A DNA stretch of 64,000 nucleotides, taken from contig NZ_AUAR01000006.1 of the NCBI RefSeq assembly GCF_000428825.1, positions 62,001 through 126,000 of the forward strand. Direction: 5' to 3'. The notes beneath the pieces were generated by a model. It was not told where the DNA came from. It did no database searches and saw only the letters and a program-made list of their open reading frames with translations. Shown one piece after another: positions 17,991-27,089 of the stretch. Each line of letters opens with the position of its first letter. Position 1 is the first letter of the stretch. This stretch comes from Desulfomicrobium escambiense DSM 10707. Lineage in GTDB: Bacteria; Desulfobacterota; Desulfovibrionia; Desulfovibrionales; Desulfomicrobiaceae. Both the position numbers and the translations under genes were made by a program.

Positions 17991-18374
17991 ATGAAAATAT
18001 CCTCCCTTGCCTTCGAGCCCCAGGAAATGCTCACGGCTGTCGACCACGTCGCCCAGCAGCGAAGCGCGCCGGATAGCAGCGAACGCGATCTGCACGCCCT
18101 GCTTCGTGACGGGACGGCGAACGCCCCTCAGGACGAAACGGAAGAAATTTCCCTGCAGAAGCTGCAGCATCTGACAGAGGCAGTCGATTCCTACATGGCC
18201 TCCATCGGCGTGAGCCTGAAATTCAACATCGACGAGCGCACGGACATGGTCCAGGTGGAGGTTCGCGATCCGGAAACGGACAAGCTCATCCGCAAGATTC
18301 CGGCCGACGAAATGCTCGACCTGGCCGCGTCCATCGAGAACATGGTCGGCCTGTTCCTCGACAAGGCACTCTAA
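17991..18374 (+). CDS. flaG: FlaG family flagellar protein
   Basis: A 127-residue protein of the FlaG family, which affects filament length in several polar flagellates. The N-terminal half is poorly conserved; the C-terminal half carries the family features SIGVSLKFNIDERTDMVQVEV and DKLIRKIPADEMLDL. GAGGAGG at 17976-17982 gives a good ribosome site. The sigma-28 promoter directly upstream places it in the late flagellar class. It is divergent from fliC and convergent with flgE. Confidence 0.9.
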   Translation: MKISSLAFEPQEMLTAVDHVAQQRSAPDSSERDLHALLRDGTANAPQDETEEISLQKLQHLTEAVDSYMASIGVSLKFNIDERTDMVQVEVRDPETDKLIRKIPADEMLDLAASIENMVGLFLDKAL

Positions 18375-18393
18375 CGCCCAGCCAACGAAAACA

Positions 18394-18431
18394 CGGAAGC
18401 CCGCGCTGCACACTGGCAGCGCGGGCTTCCG
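18394..18431. terminator. 16 bp perfect hairpin between convergent flaG and flgE
   Basis: CGGAAGCCCGCGCTGC and GCAGCGCGGGCTTCCG flank a six-base loop. It follows the flaG stop by about 20 bases and precedes the flgE stop (minus strand), so it can serve both genes. Confidence 0.82.
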
Positions 18432-18452
18432 TACTTTGTTCAAAGGCGCTCG

Positions 18453-20189
18453 TTAACGCTTGAGCTGGATCAGGGTCGTCAGCATGCCGTCGACGGTAGT
18501 GATGGTCTTGGAGTTGGCCTGAAAGCCTTTTTCCGTGGTAATCATCTTCACGAACTCCGTGGCCAGGTCCACGTTGGACTGCTCCAGGGAGTTGGAGGCG
18601 ATGCTGCCCTTGCCGCCGGTGTTGGCCAGACCGGTGATGGGCGGCCCCGAGGAGCGGGTCTCGGAGAAGAGGTTACCGCCCTCGCGGTACAGGGCGTAGT
18701 TGTTGTTGAAGGTAGCCAGGGTCACGGCAAAGAGTTCCAGAACCTGGCCGTTGGAATACCTCCCCGTGATGACGCCGTCGCGGTCCACGGAGATGTTCTG
18801 CAGGAACCCGGCGGTGTAGCCGTCCTGGGCCTGGAAGATGGTCGTGGAACCCGTGGAGTAGTTCGTGGTCGAAAGAGCGCTGGGCTCCGTCGCATCCATG
18901 CCGTTGATGGTCCCAAGTGAGCCGGCGCTCACAAGGCCTCCCGTCGCCGGATCGAGCTGCGGGAGCGCGCCCAGATTCGACTGCCCGTTGGTTTCTGGAG
19001 TGAAGAGGGGGGGGCCGGTGGGGTTGTCGGGGTTATCGATGACAAGCCCTGGATCCCAATAGCTCGTCTTGTTCCGTATGCCAAAGTTGATCTCGATGGG
19101 CTTGGTGTTCTTTGCTCTGGACTCGGTTATGTCACCGGTAATACTTCCATCGCTTGTACCGAGAAAATTGGCAGTACACATGGGGTAACCGCTCTCCGCA
19201 AAATCGGCAGGTACCCAGTTCGCCATATCATCTGGATTCCATGTTGGGTCGGTCAGATCATAGTCTTGAATCGTGAACGCCGACATGTTCTCCAACTCGC
19301 CGGCAGCGTTGAACGTCAAGGTACCGGCCATCAGAATGCCACGCGTCTCTCTGGTTTCGTCCATGAAAACCCTGTTGTCGTCATTCGGGGGCACGGCGAC
19401 AATGTACTCCCAATATTTCTTCCCCCCTGCTGCGTCCTGAACTCCATCGTTTTTAACTGGATCCATGTAGACCGTCAGCGTGTGCGAGGATCCGTTTTCG
19501 TCGTAGACCTTTATCGTGCTCTGATACGCGTAGTCCTCTTCGCTCAGTGGAGTCGCCGATGTCGCTTTGTAGCCGTCAAACAATGCTGTGAAGGGGGCGC
19601 TATCGCTAACACTTTTATCTTCGGAATTGGAGTCCACGTTGACGATCAGGTCCACGCGACTCGTGGCCTGGGGCGGGGACTGAAAATTCTCCAGCTTAAC
19701 GTCCTGAGGAACGCCAACAATCTTGATGCCCGTGTTTTCTTCTACCGTCGTCGTGCCGCTTGCCGCGGCGCTCGACGCACCCTGCTGCACTTCCCACCCC
19801 TGAAGGCGGTACCCATGCGGGTCGACCAGGTATCCGTCCTCGTCGAAACGGAAATTTCCGGCACGGGTATAGTAGCTGAGCTCCTGTCCGGCGGGCGATA
19901 CGACGAAAAACCCATTGCCGCCGATGGCCAAGTCCGTAGACTCCGTCGTAGTCTCCAGGGAGCCCTGGGAGAAGTCACCCATGACCGTACCCACGGACAC
20001 GCCGCGCCCGACCTGCCCCACGCCCGAGGCCGTGGTGACCTGCTGGCTCAGGGCGTCCTCGAAGTACATGCGCGAGGCCTTGTAGCCGATGGTTGAGACG
20101 TTGGAGATGTTATTGCCGATGACGGTCATGTCCTCGCCGTGGACCTTGAGGCCGCTGGTCGCGGAATACATCGATGCTGACAAGCCCAT
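18453..20189 (-). CDS. flgE: Flagellar hook protein
   Basis: The 578-residue hook subunit. The N-terminus (SMYSATSGLKVHGEDMTVIGNNISNVSTIGYK) and C-terminus (QSNVDLATEFVKMITTEKGFQANSKTI, then MLTTLIQLKR) are the conserved rod/hook segments; the centre is a long variable domain. The DNA for that centre (about 19000-19750) is visibly less GC-rich than its flanks, as surface-exposed hook domains often are. It is the last gene of the fliK-flgD-flgE unit. Confidence 0.95.
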   Translation of the reverse strand: MGLSASMYSATSGLKVHGEDMTVIGNNISNVSTIGYKASRMYFEDALSQQVTTASGVGQVGRGVSVGTVMGDFSQGSLETTTESTDLAIGGNGFFVVSPAGQELSYYTRAGNFRFDEDGYLVDPHGYRLQGWEVQQGASSAAASGTTTVEENTGIKIVGVPQDVKLENFQSPPQATSRVDLIVNVDSNSEDKSVSDSAPFTALFDGYKATSATPLSEEDYAYQSTIKVYDENGSSHTLTVYMDPVKNDGVQDAAGGKKYWEYIVAVPPNDDNRVFMDETRETRGILMAGTLTFNAAGELENMSAFTIQDYDLTDPTWNPDDMANWVPADFAESGYPMCTANFLGTSDGSITGDITESRAKNTKPIEINFGIRNKTSYWDPGLVIDNPDNPTGPPLFTPETNGQSNLGALPQLDPATGGLVSAGSLGTINGMDATEPSALSTTNYSTGSTTIFQAQDGYTAGFLQNISVDRDGVITGRYSNGQVLELFAVTLATFNNNYALYREGGNLFSETRSSGPPITGLANTGGKGSIASNSLEQSNVDLATEFVKMITTEKGFQANSKTITTVDGMLTTLIQLKR

Positions 20190-20227
20190 ATGTTACCCCC
20201 TTGTTCCGCCGCTGACGCGGCAAAAAT

Positions 20228-20914
20228 CTATGATTCCGTTGACGTGACCGCCGGTTGCACGACCTTCTTGATGTCGCTGAAACCGATCTTGCGCCCGTCG
20301 CTCAGGCGGAAGTAGGTCTGGTCATCGCCCTGCTCCACCGCGGTCACGATCCCGGTGACTTCGGTATCGACGAAGACGGCTTTGCCCGTGGCGCTTTCGG
20401 CCGAAAAATACACGTTGTACTGGCCGTTATCGACCGGGGCCCCGTTGTAGTCGGTGCCGTCCCAGCTGAACTCGAACTCTCCGGCCTGCATGGAGGTGAA
20501 CTTCTCCGTGCGCACGAGGTTATTGTTGGCGTCGTAAATGTTTGCGTGGACCGTGGCCGCTGCGTCCTTCAACGTGAAATAGACCGGCGTGGCATAGTTC
20601 TCGACCTTAGTCATGCTGGAACCCGAGGCCGCGATCTGCTTGCCAATGTAGCCGACGGCGCTCATCATGTCCTGCTGGGCGGTCTTGTTCGTCAGGGCGT
20701 TGATGCCTTCGGCGACGTTGGACATCTGCTCCAGACTCGAAAACTGCGCCAACTGGGCAATGAATTCCTTGTCGTCGAGTGGGTTCAGGGGATCCTGGTT
20801 CTGCAGCTGCGTCACGAGCAGCTTGAGGAACGCGTCCTTGCCCAGCACGTCGTTGGCGCTCTTCGTTTCGGCCCCGTAAAAACCGCCCTGCTGCGACAGA
20901 ATCTGATCGATCAT
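20228..20914 (-). CDS. flgD: Flagellar hook assembly/capping protein
   Basis: FlgD caps the growing hook and is later replaced. The 228-residue product has the conserved N-terminal motif LGKDAFLKLLVTQLQNQDPLNPLDDKEFIAQLAQFSSLEQM (split here for reading: LGKDAFLKLLVTQL, then QNQDPLNPLDDKEF, then AQFSSLEQM), followed by the FlgD Tudor/Ig region (FEFSWDGTDYNGAPVDNGQY). It lies 12 bases after fliK and 38 bases before flgE, so the three are one operon. Confidence 0.95.
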   Translation of the reverse strand: MIDQILSQQGGFYGAETKSANDVLGKDAFLKLLVTQLQNQDPLNPLDDKEFIAQLAQFSSLEQMSNVAEGINALTNKTAQQDMMSAVGYIGKQIAASGSSMTKVENYATPVYFTLKDAAATVHANIYDANNNLVRTEKFTSMQAGEFEFSWDGTDYNGAPVDNGQYNVYFSAESATGKAVFVDTEVTGIVTAVEQGDDQTYFRLSDGRKIGFSDIKKVVQPAVTSTES

Positions 20915-20926
20915 GACCCACCCCTC

Positions 20927-22948
20927 TCAGGCAAAGATATCCAGTCCTCTTTGGGAAAGATTTTCCCTCTGGACTCCACTTTGCACTTCCCGGACCAGTC
21001 CGGAGTCCACCCGTTCGAGGGTGCGCCAGCGCTGGCCCGAGAGGGCCAGTTCCCGGTTCTCCTGGTAGCGGTTGTGCTGCTCGGCGCCCTGCCATTGGGA
21101 TTGCCCCTGGGAATCCGCCAGCTGGGTCTGGACCTCGAGCTTGCCGACCTTGAGACCCTGGGACTCCAGCTGGGTCCGCAACTGGGAAAGCTGCTCGCCC
21201 AGGGCCTGCGAAGTCTCCTGGCTGCTGGCCCGCAGTACGGCCTGGACCTCCTTGCCCTTGACCTGCAGGATCACGCTGACCTGGCCCAACTCCTCGGGGT
21301 CCAGCCGGATGACAAGCTGCTTGACGCCCTGCCCGAGATTGCGGAAGGCGCCGGTCTCTACCTGCCTGTAGACTTCCGCGGAGCGCGAACTGACCGGGGA
21401 TTCGCCACGCTGCAGGGCGGCTGACTGCGTATTCTGCCCTGTTCCCAGGGCCTGGGCCTCGGCCTCGTGTACGATTTTGCCGGATGCCGAAGCCACGGGC
21501 TTGGCCTGCCGGGGCTGCTCCTCACCCCTGGCGCCGAAAAATCCCTGACGTGCGTCCTGACGGGCCTGGTCGCCCTTGGCGCCGTTAGCCTGTGCAGGCG
21601 CGACGTTTCGCGCATCCGTCGCATCGGCCCGCGAGGCGTCCGCGGCAACTCCATGGTCCCTGGCTGCTTCGCCACGGCCGACGAGTTCGGCGGCCTGAAC
21701 GGCGCCATGACTCTTCCCGGCCTCACGTGGCGCGCTGTCGACAGAGGCCTTGAGAGCCGTTTCCTGAGCGGTCGCCGTCGGCTTGTTCCCGGCGGCCCGG
21801 TTCTCGTCGACGGCCTCGCTCGGCGTCTGCGCAGCGCCCGTGTCCGCCGCATGGGCCTTGGTCCCGGCGCGTCCGAGCACATCCTCCGCCTGCGCTTTGC
21901 CGTCGGCGCGGGCACCGTCCGCGAGACCGGCCGCACCCGCGGACCCCTCAGCCACGGACGCCCCGGCAGCCGCCTTCGGCTCGTTCTGCGCGGACGTCAC
22001 CTCTTTTGTGGCCTCATGGACGGAGTCCGTCGATGCCTGGACCCGACCCTTGCCGGCCAGCGCCATGTCCGTTCCGGCGTCTGGCGCAACAGACGCGTGC
22101 GCGGCCTTCACGGAGCCGCCCGCATTCCGACCGGCCGCAGCAGCATGGACCGACGCTTCCCCGTCCCGCCCCTTGCGAACTGCCCGCGCCTGCGAATGCA
22201 AAGCGGATTTTTCCGCCCCTTCGGCCGCAGCGCGGGACAACGCATGGTCCGCCCTTTCGGCCTTGGCGCCCGGCGCGACGAGTTCCTCTCGCAACTCCTT
22301 GATCTGCGCCCCAAGGGTCACGGCCAACTCGCTGCGCTCTGCCGGGTCGGCCTGGTGCAAGGTGCCCAGCAGTTCCCGCAGGGCCTTGATCCTGGCGTCC
22401 ACGTCGGGGTTCACGGCCGCCCGCCCCTTGGCCTCCTGCTCCACAGCGTCCAACTCCTCCTGCAACGCTTCCGTGTCAGGAGACCCGGCGTCTTGCGGCG
22501 CAGCACCGTCCGAAACCCCGGACGACGTCGACTCCGAGTCGCCCTCCCCGGTTTTCGCGGCCTTGCCTTCCTCCTTGCGCGGCGCGTCATGGACATTCTC
22601 GGCAGCTTTTGCCGGATCGTCGGCCCGACCGGCTTCAGACCGGGCATCGCTTTCCGCATGGCGTTCATGACTCGCGGGCGCCTCTTCCCGCTGCGGAGCG
22701 CCCTCGTCCACGACGGCTGCGGCCGGGGCTGCGTCCTGGGTACGGTATTCCGTCGCAGCCGGTTCCGGACCGGAGACGGGCTCGCTTTCGATCGGCCTCG
22801 ATGTCATGTCCTGCGGGTCGGGCTGCTTCATCTGCTCGGAAAGAAGGCCGGAGAAATCCTGGCCAGCCCGCGCGTCCATGAAATCGAAACGGGAAAAAGC
22901 CTGCGACGAAGGTCCAAAACCCGGTGCCATGGCGGGAAAAAACTGCAT
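20927..22948 (-). CDS. fliK: Flagellar hook-length control protein
   Basis: A 673-residue FliK, the secreted molecular ruler. About 530 N-terminal residues are low-complexity and rich in Ala, Glu, Gly and Asp with no recognisable fold, typical of the ruler part. The C-terminal Flg_hook domain is clear (GVKQLVIRLDPEELGQVSVIL, VQAVLRASSQETSQALGEQL, LESQGLKVGKLEVQTQ). The length is above most FliK proteins, about 400 residues in enterics. AGGAGGTG precedes the ATG at 22948. Its position upstream of flgD and flgE is standard. Confidence 0.9.
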   Translation of the reverse strand: MQFFPAMAPGFGPSSQAFSRFDFMDARAGQDFSGLLSEQMKQPDPQDMTSRPIESEPVSGPEPAATEYRTQDAAPAAAVVDEGAPQREEAPASHERHAESDARSEAGRADDPAKAAENVHDAPRKEEGKAAKTGEGDSESTSSGVSDGAAPQDAGSPDTEALQEELDAVEQEAKGRAAVNPDVDARIKALRELLGTLHQADPAERSELAVTLGAQIKELREELVAPGAKAERADHALSRAAAEGAEKSALHSQARAVRKGRDGEASVHAAAAGRNAGGSVKAAHASVAPDAGTDMALAGKGRVQASTDSVHEATKEVTSAQNEPKAAAGASVAEGSAGAAGLADGARADGKAQAEDVLGRAGTKAHAADTGAAQTPSEAVDENRAAGNKPTATAQETALKASVDSAPREAGKSHGAVQAAELVGRGEAARDHGVAADASRADATDARNVAPAQANGAKGDQARQDARQGFFGARGEEQPRQAKPVASASGKIVHEAEAQALGTGQNTQSAALQRGESPVSSRSAEVYRQVETGAFRNLGQGVKQLVIRLDPEELGQVSVILQVKGKEVQAVLRASSQETSQALGEQLSQLRTQLESQGLKVGKLEVQTQLADSQGQSQWQGAEQHNRYQENRELALSGQRWRTLERVDSGLVREVQSGVQRENLSQRGLDIFA

Positions 22949-23220
22949 GATCCACCTCCTGCTGCCGCAAGCAGATCAAAAGACGGGCCAAAGCTCGAAA
23001 TACGGCCTTGAAACCGTTGCCGGACCCGGACGACTCTGGCTGAAAGGCCTCAGGGGCACGTACTACAAAACACTCTATTTTTGTCATACATACTCTTTTT
23101 GATTTACTTTTTTCGCACCGCCATGCTAATCGGAACTCGACTATCGCGTCATGGCAGTGAACGGTTTGGCTGAGCTGGCTTCTCAGCCAAACCTTCCAGC
23201 CGCCTCTCCCGCTCCCAACG
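22949..23220. promoter_or_regulatory. fliK upstream region with candidate promoters and a hairpin
   Basis: No gene is seen. On the minus strand TTGGCCCGTCTTTTGATC (22974-22991) resembles a sigma-54 site but has GA instead of GC at -12. An alternative is ATGACA (23082-23087) with a 16-base spacer and TAGTAC (23060-23065), in an AT-rich stretch. A perfect 12 bp hairpin (GGTTTGGCTGAG / CTCAGCCAAACC) lies at 23163-23193. Confidence 0.4.
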
Positions 23221-23252
23221 AAAAACGCCCGGCGAACCCGCCGGGCGTTTTT
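23221..23252. terminator. Strong bidirectional terminator
   Basis: AAAAACGCCCGGCG and CGCCGGGCGTTTTT form a perfect 14 bp stem around AACC. It ends the minus-strand lipid cassette, 47 bases after the DUF2878 stop. Confidence 0.9.
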
Positions 23253-23299
23253 CGTTCATGCAAGCCGATAATGCACGCAAAGGGAGCGTGCCCGCGCAT

Positions 23300-23848
23300 T
23301 CAGAAGAAACGGTACGTCCCGCCCTCCTCCTCCGCCCTTTGGGCAATGATCAGCAGCAGCGGCAAACAAATCCCCCAACTCAGGCCGATGCGCAGAAGGC
23401 CGTGCGCCGTGTCCACCCCGAACGTCGCCGCGCCGAGACGCACCCCTGCCCAATACGCGACTGCGCCGGCCACGAATCCGAGAACAGCCCCGAGAACATA
23501 CCGCCCCAAGAGCCAACTCAGACAATACCGCAGAGTCGAGGCGAACTGCAGCCACAGCAGCAGAAGCCAGGGAGGAGGGAACCCGGACACAAGGAGCCCG
23601 CCTTGGAAAGACAGGGTCCCCATTCGCATGTGCAGCGTGTCGACCACGATGCCCAGTGCCAGTGCGCCCAGCATGAGGGAGGCCTCTTCTCCCCGTCTGC
23701 GGGCCAGCCCCAGGTGCGCAAGAACCGGCACAAGCCCAAGGCCCGCGCCCAGCCATGGCCGACCGTTGGCTGCGCCGAGAACGCAGCAGAGCCAGCCTGA
23801 CTGGTAGAGAACGAAATTGAGGACCCTGGTGCGCAGCAGGCCGGACAT
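23300..23848 (-). CDS. DUF2878 membrane protein
   Basis: A 182-residue protein with about five hydrophobic segments and little outside them. The beginning NFVLYQSGWLCCVLGAA and the central IVVDTLHMRMGTL...PPPWLLLLWLQFASTL fit DUF2878, a family that co-occurs with DUF1365, CFA synthase and COG2907 oxidoreductases. The start ATG overlaps the upstream stop by one base (TGATG), so it is the last coupled gene of the cassette. Function is unknown; a role in membrane lipid modification is inferred from neighbours. Confidence 0.75.
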   Translation of the reverse strand: MSGLLRTRVLNFVLYQSGWLCCVLGAANGRPWLGAGLGLVPVLAHLGLARRRGEEASLMLGALALGIVVDTLHMRMGTLSFQGGLLVSGFPPPWLLLLWLQFASTLRYCLSWLLGRYVLGAVLGFVAGAVAYWAGVRLGAATFGVDTAHGLLRIGLSWGICLPLLLIIAQRAEEEGGTYRFF

Positions 23849-25824
23849 CAGACGCCTCCACCCGCGTCGGGCTCGCCCATCCTGGATAGCTGCATCTGGT
23901 AGTTGCGCACCGTGCGGCACAGAAAACCGGCCTCGCAATAGCTGAAATAATACTCCCACTTGCGCAGGAAGGTCTCGTCAAAGCCCTGGGCGAGGACGTC
24001 CGCGCGACGGGCCAGCAGCGCCTCCCGCCAGAGCCGCAGGGTCCGCGCATAGTGGAGCCCGATATCGTCGAGACGAGTGGGACCTAGCCGTGTGCGTGCG
24101 CTCATGGCCGCGACCATGGCCCCCAGGGAAGGCAGATGGCCACCGGGGAAAATATGCTTGCGGATCCAGTCGGAACCGCGGCGGTAGGCGTCGTATTTCC
24201 GGTCGGGCATGGTGATGACCTGGATCACGGCCCTGCCGCCGGGAGCCAACAGGCGGTCCACGGCCTCGAAGTACTCGGGCAGGTTGCCGTGCCCCACTGC
24301 TTCGAGCATCTCAATGGACACGATCCGGCTGAAGACACCCTGCACGTGCCGGTAATCCTCCAGCCGGATGTCGATGCGGTCGTCCAGGCTGGCCTCGCGC
24401 ACGCGCTGCGTAGCCAACCGGTGCTGTTCCGCGGAGATGGTGATGCCCGTCAGCCGGCAGCCTGTACGCCGCACCGCTTCCAGGGCGAAGCCGCCCCACC
24501 CGCAGCCGATCTCCAGGACATGGTCGCCCGGGCCGATGCCGGCCATCTCCAGGACCGCGCCCATCTTGTTCTGCTGAGCCTGCTCCAGGCTGTCCCCGTC
24601 ACGCTGAAAGATGCCGCTGGAGTAGGACATGGTCCGGTCCAGGAAAAGCCTGTAGAACTCGTTGCCCAGGTCGTAGTGCTCGGTGATGTTGCGCCGGCTT
24701 CCGGACACGGTGTTGGGCCGACGCAGATGGGCCAGAAAGTTCAGGGTCCGGCCGGCCAGTGCCGGCAGGAACCGGCGGTCGTTCAATGTTTCCTCGCGCA
24801 GGGCCAGCAGGCGCAGCAGGCCCGTCAGGTCCGGCGCGGTCCAGTCGCCGTCGGCATAGGCCTCGCCGAAGCCGATGTCCCCCGAAAAGAGCGTGCGCTG
24901 GAAAAAGCGCGGCCTGTGCACGGCCAGCTCGACCCGTGGCCCGCCTTCATCCGGCCCGAAAGTTTCCCGGCCGCCGTCGGGCAGGGTCATGGTCAGGCGC
25001 CCATGGTCGAGACGGCGCAGAAAGGCGGTCACCGCCGCCCGGCCCACCCTGTCGGCCACCGTCGGCGGGGCCTGACGGATGGTCATGGCCGAGGCGGGTT
25101 CGGGTTTGGGAAAGACGGGACGCTTCTTCCGGAAATAAAGCCGCGCCGCCTGGGCCAGGATGCGCGGGAACGTGGCGGCCGCCCGCAGGGGATGGCGCAG
25201 GAGCAGCCGGGCCAGGTTCGCGCACGTGACGGGACGCGAGACGCCGCTGAAGGACGCCGTCAGGGCCGGTCCGTCCCCCAGGACGTAGGTGATGGCTACC
25301 CGCATGTCATCGCCCAGGGCGGAAAACTCGAACTCGTAGCGCCCCTCGCGCGGAAAGAACGGGGAAACGTGAAAGGCCTTGGGCGTCCCGAAGCGGCCCG
25401 TGTCGGGGTGGGGCGTGAGCACGTAAAGGTGGGTCTCGCCGAAGGTGTTGTTGACCTGCGCCAGAACGCAAAAAAGCCGCTCCGAGGCATCGAAGCAGTA
25501 GAAGAAGCTGGCCGGGTTGAAGACGTAATGGAACTGGCGCAGGGCCGTCAGCAGCACGACCCTGGCCGGCTCCTCCCCGATGCCGTTCTCGCGCAGGGCG
25601 CGCAGGACCTTCTCCCGCAGAGGGGAGTCCCCGGGGAAAAGATAATCGCGGTCGTGCAGGGCCAGAGGCCGGACGCGGTTGTGGCCGAACAGGCGGCAGG
25701 CGCAGTCCAGCTCGTCCAGGTCATCCAGGTCCAGGGCGTACATGTGCAGGCCGTAGTCAAAGCCGTGTTCCACCCCAAGCAGCCGCTTGTGACGCAAGGT
25801 TCCGGCATAGATCCTCGAACGCAT
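23848..25824 (-). CDS. DUF1365 - cyclopropane-fatty-acyl-phospholipid synthase fusion
   Basis: A 658-residue fusion. Residues 1 to about 240 are DUF1365 (RIYAGTLRHKR, HYVFNPASFFYCFD at about 99-112). From about 260 to 650 is a CFA-type methyltransferase (GDIGFGEAYADGDW, ITEHYDLGNEFYRLFLD, SAM motif VLEIGCGWGG at 436-445, SIEMLEAVGHGN). CFA enzymes transfer a methylene or methyl from S-adenosylmethionine to the double bond of phospholipid acyl chains. The two domains are normally separate adjacent genes; no stop or frameshift is seen between them here. GAGGAG precedes ATG 25824, which overlaps the upstream stop by one base. The product may be a cyclopropane, methylated or furan-type fatty acid. 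Confidence 0.9.
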   Translation of the reverse strand: MRSRIYAGTLRHKRLLGVEHGFDYGLHMYALDLDDLDELDCACRLFGHNRVRPLALHDRDYLFPGDSPLREKVLRALRENGIGEEPARVVLLTALRQFHYVFNPASFFYCFDASERLFCVLAQVNNTFGETHLYVLTPHPDTGRFGTPKAFHVSPFFPREGRYEFEFSALGDDMRVAITYVLGDGPALTASFSGVSRPVTCANLARLLLRHPLRAAATFPRILAQAARLYFRKKRPVFPKPEPASAMTIRQAPPTVADRVGRAAVTAFLRRLDHGRLTMTLPDGGRETFGPDEGGPRVELAVHRPRFFQRTLFSGDIGFGEAYADGDWTAPDLTGLLRLLALREETLNDRRFLPALAGRTLNFLAHLRRPNTVSGSRRNITEHYDLGNEFYRLFLDRTMSYSSGIFQRDGDSLEQAQQNKMGAVLEMAGIGPGDHVLEIGCGWGGFALEAVRRTGCRLTGITISAEQHRLATQRVREASLDDRIDIRLEDYRHVQGVFSRIVSIEMLEAVGHGNLPEYFEAVDRLLAPGGRAVIQVITMPDRKYDAYRRGSDWIRKHIFPGGHLPSLGAMVAAMSARTRLGPTRLDDIGLHYARTLRLWREALLARRADVLAQGFDETFLRKWEYYFSYCEAGFLCRTVRNYQMQLSRMGEPDAGGGV

Positions 25825-27089
25825 CAGGTTCTCCTCAGGCTTTCCGCCGCCGCGTGGGCCGAACGCACGGCGTCCTCGTGGAAACCGTACCCGAAATAGC
25901 TGCCACAGAACCACGTTCCCCGCCGCCCGTTCAACGAGTCCAGTTCGGCCTGTGTTGCCATGGACTCATCGGTATAGACGGGATGGTGATAGACGAGATC
26001 GGCCAGGACCTGCGACGCGTCATGGGGTGTCGGGCGGTTCAGGGTCACGAGAAACTGCCTGTCGCCGGCCAGCCCCTGCAGCAGGTTCATGGCGTAGGTG
26101 ACGAAGACGTTCCTGTCCTCGCCCGCCACGCGGCGAAAATTCCAGCAGGCCCAGGCCGCGCGCTCCCGCGGCATGACCGAGACGTCGGTGTGCAGAACCG
26201 TCCTGTTTTCCTCGTAGCGCCACGCTCCCAGCAGTCGCGCCTCGTCCGCGGACGGGTCCCCCAGCATGCGCAGGGCCTGGTCGGCGTGGGCCGCGATGAC
26301 GACCTCGTCGAAGACCTGCGGCCCATCCCCTTCCACCTCCACCCGCACGCCCTCGCCCGTGCGCAGAACCTTGGCCACGGGTGCGTTCAGGCGCACGGTG
26401 CCGGAAAAGCGGCGCAGGAATGCCCGGACGTAGCTGCAGCTGCCGCCGCTCACGGTCCTCCAGCGAGGCCTGTCCACCAGCGACAACAGGCCATGGTTGC
26501 GAAAGAAGCGCAGGAAGGACAGGGCCGGGAACCGCCCCACCCGCCCGGCCGGCGTGGACCAGATGGCCGCGGCCATGGGCAGGAGATAATTTTCGACCAT
26601 GAACGGCGAATAGCGGCGGCTGCGGACGTACTCGTCCAGGGTGCCCAGATTGCCGCCGGCCTCCAGGTCGGCCTTGGCCTGGCGGCAGAAGCGCGCGATC
26701 TCGAACAGGAAGCGCCAGTACTCGGGGGACGCGATATTCCTGCGTTGAACGAAAAGCCCATTCAGGTCCGTGCCGGCATAGGTCAGTCCGGTTCCCTCGC
26801 AGTGGAAGCCGAAGGACATCTCCGACGCCCGGGACGGGACGCCCAGCTCGTCGAGGAAACGGATAAAGAACGGGTAGGTGGCCTCGTTGAAGACGATGAA
26901 TCCCGTGTCCACGGGCGTGCCGCCGTCGGGCCCGTCGGGCACGGAGACGGTGTGGGTGTGGCCGCCTAGGTAGTCCGCCGCCTCGAAAACCGTGACCTCG
27001 CGGATGTCCTGCAGCAGGTGGGCGGCCACGATCCCGGCCACGCCGCCGCCGATGACGGCCGTGGTCCTTCTGGTTCCGGAAGGCTTCAT
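25824..27089 (-). CDS. FAD-dependent amine-oxidase-like oxidoreductase (COG2907 type)
   Basis: A 421-residue flavoprotein with an N-terminal FAD-binding Rossmann motif (AVIGGGVAGIVAAHLL), the second motif DYLGGHTHTV, and a C-terminal FAD motif (GTWFCGSYFGYGFHEDAV). It belongs to the group of predicted NAD/FAD-binding proteins encoded with CFA synthases and DUF1365. In Rhodobacter such clusters are tied to the singlet-oxygen response and furan fatty acid formation; equivalence here is inference. The ATG overlaps the DUF1295 stop as ATGA, and its own stop overlaps the fusion gene. Confidence 0.87.
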   Translation of the reverse strand: MKPSGTRRTTAVIGGGVAGIVAAHLLQDIREVTVFEAADYLGGHTHTVSVPDGPDGGTPVDTGFIVFNEATYPFFIRFLDELGVPSRASEMSFGFHCEGTGLTYAGTDLNGLFVQRRNIASPEYWRFLFEIARFCRQAKADLEAGGNLGTLDEYVRSRRYSPFMVENYLLPMAAAIWSTPAGRVGRFPALSFLRFFRNHGLLSLVDRPRWRTVSGGSCSYVRAFLRRFSGTVRLNAPVAKVLRTGEGVRVEVEGDGPQVFDEVVIAAHADQALRMLGDPSADEARLLGAWRYEENRTVLHTDVSVMPRERAAWACWNFRRVAGEDRNVFVTYAMNLLQGLAGDRQFLVTLNRPTPHDASQVLADLVYHHPVYTDESMATQAELDSLNGRRGTWFCGSYFGYGFHEDAVRSAHAAAESLRRT

